DNA of 10,746 nucleotides from JBJXGF01 sp046153015 (lineage in GTDB: Bacteria; Actinomycetota; Acidimicrobiia; Acidimicrobiales; CAIXPF01), in NCBI GenBank assembly GCA_046153015.1, contig JBJXGF010000323.1, positions 1-10,746 on the forward strand, in the 5' to 3' direction. Both the position numbers and the translations under genes were made by a program. The notes below the pieces were generated by a model. That model saw nothing but the letters and a program-made list of their open reading frames with translations. It was not told the origin of the DNA and searched no databases. Below are positions 1-7,176 of this stretch, piece after piece (positions within the stretch are counted from its first letter, which is position 1; every line of letters starts with the position of its first letter).

Positions 1-17
1 CGGCTGGCGGGCGCACG

Positions 18-21
<4 letters not shown>
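1..21 (+). CDS. C-terminal tail of an upstream gene, probably RuvA
   Basis: Frame 1 reads six codons (RLAGAR) and stops at TGA 19-21. That stop overlaps the GTG start of ruvB at 18-20 in a GTGA arrangement, the same coupling seen at other junctions here. RuvA, the tetrameric Holliday-junction binding subunit that loads RuvB, is the usual gene directly before ruvB, so this is probably its last residues. Six residues cannot be identified by sequence, so the assignment rests on position only. Confidence 0.45.
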
Positions 22-1121
<1,100 letters not shown>

Positions 1122-1126
1122 CCCCG

Positions 1127-2167
1127 ATCGACACCGCCGAGTTCGACTACGAGCTGCCGCCGGAGCGGATCGCCCAGACCTCGGTCGAGCCGCGCTCGGC
1201 CGCCCGCCTGCTGGTCGACGAGGGGCCCGGTCGAGCCCCGCAGCACCGTCGGGTGGCCGACCTGGCGGAGCTGCTCGACCCGGGCGACGTGCTGGCGGTG
1301 AACGACACCCGCGTGCTCGCCGCCCGGGTGGCGCTGCGCCGCCCGAGCGGCGCCGCGGTCGAGGCGCTGCTGCTCGAGCGGCTCGAGGGCCGGCGCTGGG
1401 AGGCGCTGCTGCGGCCCAGCCGGCGGGTGCACCCCGGCGACGTGCTCGAGAACGACGCCGGGTTGGTTGTCACCGCGCTCGAGCCTCGCGGCGAGGGCCG
1501 CTGGGTGGTGGAGCTGCCCCCCGACGCGGCGACCGAGGAGGCCGCCGCCGCGCTGCTTGCCGTGCACGGGCAGATCCCGCTGCCTCCCTACATCAGCGAG
1601 CCGCTGGCCGACCCCGAGCGGTACCAGACGGTGTACGCGGCCCGGCCGGTGTCCGCCGCCGCGCCCACCGCCGGGCTGCACCTCACGCCCGAGGTGCTGG
1701 CCGCCTGCCGCGCCAAGGGCGTCACGGTCGCCGCCGTGGAGCTGGCCGTGGGGCTCGGCACGTTCCGGCCGATCACCGCGACTCGGGTGGAGGACCACCG
1801 GATGCACGCCGAGGCCTACCGCATCCCGCCCGCCGCGCTGGCCGCCCTCGAGCGCCCCGCAGGTCAGGTGGTCGCGGTCGGCACCACCGTGGTGCGGGCG
1901 CTCGAGAGCTGGGCCGCCACCGGGCGGACCGAGGGCCGCACCGAGCTGTACCTGCACGGCGAGGCCCGCTTCGCCGTCGTGCAGCGGCTGCTGACCAACT
2001 TCCACGTGCCCCGCTCCAGCCTGCTGGTGCTGATCGACGCGTTCGTGGGGCCCCGCTGGCGGGACCTCTACGAGGACGCGCTCGCCGCCGGCTACCGGTT
2101 CCTCTCCTTCGGCGACGCGATGCTGCTCCAGCGCCGCCGCGGCCCCCGCCGGGCGGACCGGGGATAA
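1127..2167 (+). CDS. queA: S-adenosylmethionine:tRNA ribosyltransferase-isomerase QueA, probable ATC start
   Basis: QueA transfers and isomerises the ribosyl part of S-adenosylmethionine onto preQ1 in tRNA, forming epoxyqueuosine. Reading from 1127 gives 346 residues, normal for the family. Visible signatures are FDYELPPERIAQ at the N-terminus (6-17), NDTRVLAAR (59-67), IPLPPYI (150-156), YQTVYAARPVSAAAPTAGLH (166-185), GLGTFRPI (209-216), HRMHAEAYRI (224-233), GTTVVRALES (252-261), TNFHVPRSSLLVLIDAFVG (290-308) and RFLSFGDAM (324-332). The start is unusual. No ATG, GTG or TTG lies in frame between a GTG at 896, deep inside ruvB, and a GTG near 1251, beyond the conserved N-terminus. ATC at 1127 matches the expected family start and lies five bases after the ruvB stop, which favours translational coupling. 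Only a weak GAG (1116-1118) stands upstream. Identity is certain; the start is not. Confidence 0.93.
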   Translation: MDTAEFDYELPPERIAQTSVEPRSAARLLVDEGPGRAPQHRRVADLAELLDPGDVLAVNDTRVLAARVALRRPSGAAVEALLLERLEGRRWEALLRPSRRVHPGDVLENDAGLVVTALEPRGEGRWVVELPPDAATEEAAAALLAVHGQIPLPPYISEPLADPERYQTVYAARPVSAAAPTAGLHLTPEVLAACRAKGVTVAAVELAVGLGTFRPITATRVEDHRMHAEAYRIPPAALAALERPAGQVVAVGTTVVRALESWAATGRTEGRTELYLHGEARFAVVQRLLTNFHVPRSSLLVLIDAFVGPRWRDLYEDALAAGYRFLSFGDAMLLQRRRGPRRADRG

Positions 2168-2176
2168 TCGAGGGCC

Positions 2177-3292
2177 GTGCGCATCGAGATCGAGGCCCGA
2201 GACGGCGCCGCCCGCGCCGGCGTCGTCCACACCGAGCGGGGCCGCTTCGCCACCCCGGCGTTCATGCCGGTCGGCACCCGCGGCGCCGTGCGCGGGCTCG
2301 ACTCGCTGGATCTCGCCGCGCTCGGCTTCGAGGTGGTGCTGGCCAACACCTATCACCTCATGCTGCGTCCCGGCGCCGAGCTGGTCGCCCGCCGAGGCGG
2401 CCTGCACGGGTTCATGGCGTGGGACGGGCACCTGCTCACCGACTCGGGCGGGTTCCAAGTGTTCAGCCTCGCCCCGCAGCTGAACGAGGACGGCGTGCGG
2501 TTCAGCTCGGTGTACGACGGCTCGCACCACCACCTGAGCCCCGAGTCGGCGGTGACGATCCAGGCGCAGCTCGGCGCCGACATCCAGATGGCGCTCGACG
2601 TGTGCCCGGCGCTGCCCGCCCCCCGCCAGCAGGTGGCCGAGGCGATGGCGCGCACCCACCGCTGGGCGGCCCGCGCCCGCACGGCCTGGCTGGCCGAGCC
2701 GCAGCGGCCGCCCCACCAGGCGCAGTTCGGCATCGTGCAGGGCGGCGTGGAGGCCGACCTGCGGACCGAGAGCGCCCAGGCCCTGACCGCGCTCGGCTTC
2801 GACGGCTACGGGATCGGCGGCCTCTCGGTGGGCGAGCCCCGCGAGCAGATGCTGCCCGCCCTGGCCGCCGCCGCCGCCGAGCTGCCCGCCGACAAGCCCC
2901 GCTACCTGATGGGCGTGGGCGACCCGATCGGCCTGATCGAGGGCGTCGCCCACGGCGTCGACCTCTTCGATTGCGTGCTGCCCACCCGCCTCGCCCGCCA
3001 CGGCACGGTGCTCACCTCGCAGGGGCGGCTCAACCTGCGCAACGCCCGCTACGCCGAGGACGACTCGCCGCTCGACCCGGACTGCCTGGGCCCGGTTTCG
3101 GGCCGCTACTCCCGGGCCTACCTCCGCCACCTCCTGAGCGTGAAGGAGCTGGCCGCGGCCCGGCTCATCACGCTGCACAACCTGTGGTGGCTGCGCCGCC
3201 TGCTCGAACGGGCCCGCGCCGCCACGCAGGCCGGCTCGTTCGGCGAGCTGCGCCGCGAGGTGTGGCGCACGTGGGAGGCGGCGGCGCCATGA
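2177..3292 (+). CDS. tgt: tRNA-guanine transglycosylase (preQ1-inserting), zinc site altered
   Basis: Tgt replaces guanine-34 with preQ1 in GUN-anticodon tRNAs, the step before QueA. The product is 371 residues, normal for bacterial Tgt. It keeps the general-base Asp in TDSGGFQVFS (D89), the substrate-recognition region with D141 and C143 (the Glu normally between them is Val), GIVQGG (185-190, Gln188), GLSVGE (215-220) and the nucleophile Asp265 in LFDCVLPTR. The C-terminal zinc site is not canonical: where E. coli has PECDCYTC before YSRAY, this protein has PDCLGPVS (301-308) before YSRAY. Only Cys303 and His334 of the usual Cys3-His set remain. The reading frame is intact on both sides, so a frameshift does not explain the loss. 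The GTG start at 2177 lies nine bases after the queA stop, with a GAGGG (2170-2174) that is closer to the start than ideal. Catalytic residues suggest an active enzyme. Confidence 0.95.
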   Translation: MRIEIEARDGAARAGVVHTERGRFATPAFMPVGTRGAVRGLDSLDLAALGFEVVLANTYHLMLRPGAELVARRGGLHGFMAWDGHLLTDSGGFQVFSLAPQLNEDGVRFSSVYDGSHHHLSPESAVTIQAQLGADIQMALDVCPALPAPRQQVAEAMARTHRWAARARTAWLAEPQRPPHQAQFGIVQGGVEADLRTESAQALTALGFDGYGIGGLSVGEPREQMLPALAAAAAELPADKPRYLMGVGDPIGLIEGVAHGVDLFDCVLPTRLARHGTVLTSQGRLNLRNARYAEDDSPLDPDCLGPVSGRYSRAYLRHLLSVKELAAARLITLHNLWWLRRLLERARAATQAGSFGELRREVWRTWEAAAP

Positions 3293-3358
3293 GCCAATCG
3301 CACCCCTGCGGCGGGATAACCTCAACGGACCTCCGCCGACGGCCTCCAAGGGAGCGTC
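3293..3358 (+). promoter_or_regulatory. tgt-yajC spacer with strong yajC ribosome-binding site
   Basis: This is the longest gap in the window. It ends with AAGGGAG (3348-3354), four bases before the yajC ATG at 3359 and the best Shine-Dalgarno match seen apart from the one before rel. A GATAAC at 3315-3320 resembles a -10 box, but no convincing -35 stands at the right distance, so a promoter is only a possibility. The strong site and the gap suggest translation starts afresh here instead of being coupled to tgt. Confidence 0.5.
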
Positions 3359-3718
3359 ATGGCCCAGTTGTGGTTCCCCCTGCTCCTGATCGCGGTGATG
3401 TACTTCGTGGTCATCGCGCCGCAGCGCAAACGGCAGCGCGCGCAGCAGCAGCTCCTGTCATCTCTCGCCGAGGGCGACGAAATCGTCACCGCGGGCGGTA
3501 TCTATGGAGTGATCACCGAGGTTGACGGCGATCACCTCTATCTGGAGATCGCCCCGCAGGTGGAGATCCGCATCCGGCGGGGCGCGGTGCTCGAGAAGGT
3601 GAGCGCGGCCGACGCGCCGCCGGCGGGCAGCGATCCGGGCGCCGACGACGCCGATCCGGCCGACGCCGCTCCCGAGGCGACCAACGAAGCGATGAAGAAG
3701 GACGGAGAAGCCAACTGA
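3359..3718 (+). CDS. yajC: Preprotein translocase accessory subunit YajC
   Basis: YajC is a small single-pass membrane protein that associates with SecDF and the SecYEG channel. The 119-residue product has one N-terminal hydrophobic segment (about residues 4-20), then the basic stretch PQRKRQRAQQQ, then the family signature GDEIVTAGGIYGVI (39-52) and a short beta-rich core that ends near residue 82. The remaining 37 or so residues form an acidic, Ala/Asp/Pro-rich, probably disordered tail. The ATG at 3359 follows a strong ribosome-binding site. It is directly followed by secD and secF, the standard partner order. The tail is longer than in E. coli-type YajC but not unusual for high-GC actinobacteria. 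Confidence 0.95.
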   Translation: MAQLWFPLLLIAVMYFVVIAPQRKRQRAQQQLLSSLAEGDEIVTAGGIYGVITEVDGDHLYLEIAPQVEIRIRRGAVLEKVSAADAPPAGSDPGADDADPADAAPEATNEAMKKDGEAN

Positions 3719-3731
3719 CGCCGCACGTTCC

Positions 3732-3761
3732 TCGCCGGCCCGGCCTCGCGCCGGCCGGCGA
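3732..3761 (+). other. Perfect 9-bp stem-loop between yajC and secD
   Basis: TCGCCGGCC (3732-3740) and GGCCGGCGA (3753-3761) form a perfect 9-bp inverted repeat with a 12-base loop, in the 64-base gap between yajC and secD. No T-run follows, so this is not a canonical intrinsic terminator. It could stabilise or process the mRNA or attenuate transcription. In DNA this rich in G and C, chance stems are common, so function is uncertain. Confidence 0.4.
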
Positions 3762-3782
3762 CCTCCTCCCGAGCGGGCGCTG

Positions 3783-5489
3783 ATGCGCCGCTCCGGCCTG
3801 TTGCAGGCGATCGGCCTGGTCCTCGTGGCGGTGCTCGCGCTCACCGTCACGGTGGCGGTCGGCTGGCGCCCGCTGCTCGGCCTCGACCTGCAGGGCGGCG
3901 CCGCCGTGGTGCTCGAACCGGTCACCGAGGTCGACGACGAGACGCTGAGCCAAACGATCGGGATCATCCGCAGCCGCGTCGACGCCCTCGGCGTCGCCGA
4001 GCCCGAGATCACCCGGCAGGGCGGCAACATCGTGGTGCAGCTGCCCGGCGTGCAGAACCGGGACCGGGCGCTCGATCTCGTCGGCAAGACCGCCGAGCTC
4101 CGCTTCCGTCCGGTGCTGCAGGTGACCACCGTCGACCAGCTGGCGGCGTTCAACAACGCGCCCCCAGCCGACGGGACGACCTCGACCACGACGGCGAGCA
4201 CCGACAACAACACCGACACCACCACCACTGGCGTCACGGCGCCCGGCGCCTCCTCGACCACCGAGCAGGGATTCGGCCCCCTCGGCGCCTCGGGCGAGGT
4301 GGCGCTCGGTCCCCGCCAGGGCGACAGCGCCACCACCACGACGGCGCCTACCACGACGGCGCCCGACCCGAACGCCACCGCGACCACGGCGCCGGACCCG
4401 GCGGCGCCGGCCGAGCCGCTCGGCGTCACGCCCCCGGAGGAGGACCTCGCCGACCAGGTGGTGATCCTGCCCGAGGCGCGCGACTCGAAGAAAAAGCCGG
4501 GCGAGCAGACCATCTACGTGCTCGGGCCCACCGCGCTCACCGGCGAGGGCGTGAGCGACGCGAACGCCACGCTCGACCCGTCGCAGGGGTGGATGGTCGA
4601 CGTGACCTTCCGGGGCGGCCAGGGCGGGCTCGACTCGTTCAACGCCCTCGCGGCGCAGTGCTACGCCGGCGCCCAGTCCTGCCCCGGGCTCGGCGGCCGC
4701 GGGCGGATCGCCATCGTGCTCGACCACGTGGTCCTCTCTGCCGCCCAGGTGCAGACGCCCACCTTCACCGGCGCCGTGCAGATCAGCGGCAACTTCACCC
4801 AGAGCGAGGCGAAGGACCTCGCCACCGCGCTGCGCTTCGGCCGCCTCCCCGTGGAGCTGCGTCCCCAGACCAGCCAGACCGTGTCGGCCACGATCGGCAA
4901 GGACGCCCTCCAGGCCGGCATCGCCGCCGGCGTGGTCGGCCTGACCCTCGTGGCGCTCTACATGATCGGCTTCTACCGCATGCTGGGCGCCATCACGATG
5001 GTGAGCCTCAGCGCGTCGGGCATGCTCCTGTGGTCGGTGATCTCGTACCTCGGCGAAACCCGCGGCCTCGCCCTCACCCTGGCCGGGGTCACCGGCATCA
5101 TCGTCTCGATCGGGGTGTCGGTCGATTCGAGCATCGTCTACTTCGAGAACCTGCGCGAAGACCTCCGGGGCGGGCGCACGCTGCGCTCGGCGGTCGACCG
5201 CTCCTTCCGCAGCGCCTACCGCACGATCGTGAAGGCCGACGTCGCGTCGCTGATCGGGGCGTTCCTGCTCTACGTGCTCACGGTCGGGCCGGTGCGGGGC
5301 TTCGCGTTCTACCTCGGCCTGGCCACCGCGCTCGACCTGGTGGCCAGCTGGTTCTTTCTGCGGCCGATGGTCGCCTACCTGGGCCGCCGCGGCGCGCTCG
5401 AACGCCGGCCGGCCCTGTTCGGGGTCGACGTGGCGGGCCGGGTGGCCGAGACGCCCCCCGGGGCGCGGGCGGCGGGAGCGGCGTCGTGA
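3783..5489 (+). CDS. secD: Protein translocase subunit SecD
   Basis: SecD, with SecF, uses the proton-motive force to help complete protein export on the outer face of the membrane. The 568-residue product has an N-terminal membrane segment (about 8-27) followed by GLDLQGG (33-39). A large extracytoplasmic region ends near residue 370, and five further membrane segments lie between about 375 and 532. The fourth segment carries GIIVSIGVSVDSSIVYFEN (438-456), where Asp448 matches the conserved proton-pathway Asp of SecD. The extracytoplasmic region is interrupted by a Thr/Ala/Pro-rich low-complexity insert (about 127-215), then resumes with conserved sequence up to FGRLPVELRP. Two cysteines, C293 and C300, lie outside the membrane and could form a disulphide. 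The ATG at 3783 has only a weak GAGCGGG upstream. The stop overlaps the GTG of secF. Confidence 0.96.
   Translation: MRRSGLLQAIGLVLVAVLALTVTVAVGWRPLLGLDLQGGAAVVLEPVTEVDDETLSQTIGIIRSRVDALGVAEPEITRQGGNIVVQLPGVQNRDRALDLVGKTAELRFRPVLQVTTVDQLAAFNNAPPADGTTSTTTASTDNNTDTTTTGVTAPGASSTTEQGFGPLGASGEVALGPRQGDSATTTTAPTTTAPDPNATATTAPDPAAPAEPLGVTPPEEDLADQVVILPEARDSKKKPGEQTIYVLGPTALTGEGVSDANATLDPSQGWMVDVTFRGGQGGLDSFNALAAQCYAGAQSCPGLGGRGRIAIVLDHVVLSAAQVQTPTFTGAVQISGNFTQSEAKDLATALRFGRLPVELRPQTSQTVSATIGKDALQAGIAAGVVGLTLVALYMIGFYRMLGAITMVSLSASGMLLWSVISYLGETRGLALTLAGVTGIIVSIGVSVDSSIVYFENLREDLRGGRTLRSAVDRSFRSAYRTIVKADVASLIGAFLLYVLTVGPVRGFAFYLGLATALDLVASWFFLRPMVAYLGRRGALERRPALFGVDVAGRVAETPPGARAAGAAS
4335..4364 (+). 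repeat. 15-bp tandem repeat encoding TTTAP units in SecD
   Basis: ACCACGACGGCGCCT (4335-4349) is followed immediately by the same 15 bases with one change in the last position (4350-4364), and a partial copy recurs near 4380-4392. The unit is five codons long, so copy changes would keep the frame. It lies in the Thr/Pro-rich insert of SecD and encodes repeated TTTAP. Replication slippage is the likely origin. Confidence 0.75.
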
Positions 5490-6628
5490 ACGCGCTGCGG
5501 CGGTTCTACCGCGGTGAGACCAACATCGACTTCGCCCGGGGCTGGAAGTGGGGGATCGCCGGCTCGCTGGCGCTGCTCGCCGCCGGCGTGATCTCGCTGG
5601 TGGCGCAGGGCCTCAACCTCGGCATCGACTTCCGAGGCGGCACCGTCTGGGAGCTGCCGGGCAACGGCCACGGCGTGGCCGAGACGCGCGACCTGCTGCG
5701 CCCGCTCGGCGAGGCCGACGCGAAGATCCAGACCGTCGGCGACCGCCTACGCGTCCAGTCGGGCGCCGACGACCCGGCGAAGGTGGCCGAGATCCGCGGC
5801 GCGCTGGCCGAACGAGCCGGCATCGAGCCCGCCGCGGTCGACGTGAGCACGGTCGGCCCCTCCTGGGGCGAGGAGATCACCCGCAAGGCCATCCGGGCGC
5901 TGGTGATCTTCTTCGTGGTGATCGCGGTGTACATCTCGTGGCGGCTCGAGTGGCGCATGGCGGTCGGCGCGCTGGTGGCCGTGCTGCACGACGTGCTGAT
6001 CAGCGTGGGCGTGTACTCGTTGCTGCGCCTCGAGGTCACGCCCGCCACCGTGATCTCGTTCCTCACGATCCTCGGCTACTCGCTCTACGACACGATCGTG
6101 GTGTTCGACAAGGTGCTCGAGAACACCCCACGGGTCACCGCCGGCAACCGGCTCACCTACCGCGGCATGGTCAACCAGTCGACCAACCAGGTGCTGACCC
6201 GCTCGGTGAACACCAGCCTCTGCGCGCTCCTGCCGGTCGTCGCGGTGCTGGTGGTGGGCGCCCGGCTGCTGGGCGCGGTGAGCCTCGAGGAGTTCGGCCT
6301 CGCTCTGCTGGTCGGCCTCTTCGCCGGGGCCTACTCGTCGATCTTCATCGCCACGCCGATCGTGGTGTGGTTGAAGGAGCGCCAGCCGCAGTTCCGGGAG
6401 GTGCGCGAGCGCCTCGCCGGCGTGGCCGCCGCCGACTCCCCGGTGCGCACCCGGGAGCACGTCGCCGAACCGGAGCGGGTCCGCCCGGCGGCGGCGTCGG
6501 GCACGGGCGGGGGCGGGGCCGGCGGAGGCGTGGCGGTGGGCGCCGCCGGCGCCTCGGGTCGGCTAGCGACTGCGTACCGCTCCGCCAACCATCCGCCCCG
6601 GCCCCGCAAGAAGGGCCGCCGGCGGTGA
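5486..6628 (+). CDS. secF: Protein translocase subunit SecF
   Basis: SecF is the second half of the proton-driven SecDF export motor. The 380-residue product has a first membrane segment (about 21-41) followed by LNLGIDFRGGT (43-53), a short extracytoplasmic domain (about 54-130), and five more membrane segments between about 135 and 297. Typical motifs are HDVLISVGVYS (168-178), SFLTILGYSLYDTIVVFDKV (191-210) and NQVLTRSVNTS (234-244). The C-terminal 80 or so residues are cytoplasmic, with a Gly/Ala-rich stretch (335-357) and a strongly basic end, RPRKKGRRR. The GTG start at 5486 overlaps the secD TGA by four bases, so the two subunits should be made in step. The stop in turn overlaps the GTG of apt. 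Confidence 0.96.
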   Translation: MNALRRFYRGETNIDFARGWKWGIAGSLALLAAGVISLVAQGLNLGIDFRGGTVWELPGNGHGVAETRDLLRPLGEADAKIQTVGDRLRVQSGADDPAKVAEIRGALAERAGIEPAAVDVSTVGPSWGEEITRKAIRALVIFFVVIAVYISWRLEWRMAVGALVAVLHDVLISVGVYSLLRLEVTPATVISFLTILGYSLYDTIVVFDKVLENTPRVTAGNRLTYRGMVNQSTNQVLTRSVNTSLCALLPVVAVLVVGARLLGAVSLEEFGLALLVGLFAGAYSSIFIATPIVVWLKERQPQFREVRERLAGVAAADSPVRTREHVAEPERVRPAAASGTGGGGAGGGVAVGAAGASGRLATAYRSANHPPRPRKKGRRR

Positions 6629-7161
6629 CCGCGGGCGGCCCGGACCTCGCCGCGCTCCGGGCGCTCGTGCGCGACATCCCCGATTTCCCCCAGCCCGGCG
6701 TGCTGTTCAAGGACATCACGCCGCTCCTCGTCGAGCCGGCTGCGTTCGCCGCGGTGATCGACGCGCTGGCCGACCACGCGGCCGAGCTGCGCGTCGACCG
6801 CGTGGTGGGCATCGAGGCCCGCGGCTTCGTGCTGGCCGCGCCGGTGGCGTACCGGCTCGGCGTCGGCTTCGTGCCGCTGCGCAAGCCGGGGAAGCTGCCG
6901 CATCGCACGGCGTCGGTCAGCTACGGGCTCGAGTACGGCGCCGACGCCCTCGAGGTGCACCTCGACGCCGCCGCCGCCGGCCATCGTGTGCTGCTCGTGG
7001 ACGACGTGCTGGCCACCGGCGGCACCGCCGCTGCGGCGGTGGAGCTGCTCACCGGGCTCGGCGCCACGGTCGCCGCGGCCACATTTCTGATCGAGCTGGC
7101 ATTCTTGAAGGGTCGAGCACGTTTGGAAGGTCAGCACGTGCGAGCGCTGCTGACCTACTGA
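6625..7161 (+). CDS. apt: Adenine phosphoribosyltransferase
   Basis: Apt salvages adenine by condensing it with phosphoribosyl pyrophosphate to give AMP in the cytoplasm. The 178-residue product, normal for the family, has the FPQPGVLFKDI motif (21-31), GIEARGF (62-68), RKPGKLP (86-92) with the adjoining YGLEYG (100-105), and the PRPP-binding signature VLLVDDVLATGGT (122-134). The GTG start at 6625 overlaps the secF stop in a GTGA junction, which implies coupling to the Sec genes. Apt followed by rel is a widespread neighbourhood in Gram-positive bacteria. The last 60 bases are clearly lower in GC (about 52 percent) and use codons rare in the neighbours, and a hairpin spans the end of the gene. 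Confidence 0.96.
   Translation: MTAGGPDLAALRALVRDIPDFPQPGVLFKDITPLLVEPAAFAAVIDALADHAAELRVDRVVGIEARGFVLAAPVAYRLGVGFVPLRKPGKLPHRTASVSYGLEYGADALEVHLDAAAAGHRVLLVDDVLATGGTAAAAVELLTGLGATVAAATFLIELAFLKGRARLEGQHVRALLTY
7128..7156 (+). promoter_or_regulatory. Hairpin at the apt-rel junction, possible rel control element
   Basis: AGGTCAGCA (7128-7136) and TGCTGACCT (7148-7156) form a perfect 9-bp stem with an 11-base loop, covering the last apt codons. The left-arm AGGTC can instead pair with GACCT at 7172-7176, directly between the Shine-Dalgarno sequence and the rel GTG. The same arm can pair less fully with GACC at 7160-7163. Two exclusive pairings, one touching the rel start, would permit translational control. 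No T-run follows, so a terminator is unlikely. The stem is visible in the sequence; the function is inferred. Confidence 0.35.
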
Positions 7162-7163
7162 CC

Positions 7164-7176
7164 GGAGAGGAGACCT
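7164..7176 (+). promoter_or_regulatory. Ribosome-binding site of rel
   Basis: GGAGAGGAG (7164-7172), with AGGAG nearest the start, lies four bases before GTG 7177 and fixes that codon as the rel start. It is the strongest Shine-Dalgarno sequence in the window, which fits independent initiation after the 15-base gap from apt. Confidence 0.75.

Noticed and set aside
3315..3320. GATAAC as a promoter -10 box for yajC
   Set aside because: No matching -35 hexamer lies at 16-19 bases upstream, so it is too weak to call as a promoter.
3289..3525. A possible small gene starting at ATGA on the tgt stop (about 78 residues)
   Set aside because: The overlap is attractive, but most of it lies inside yajC in another frame and is Arg/Ala/Pro-rich, and it has no ribosome-binding site of its own beyond coupling.
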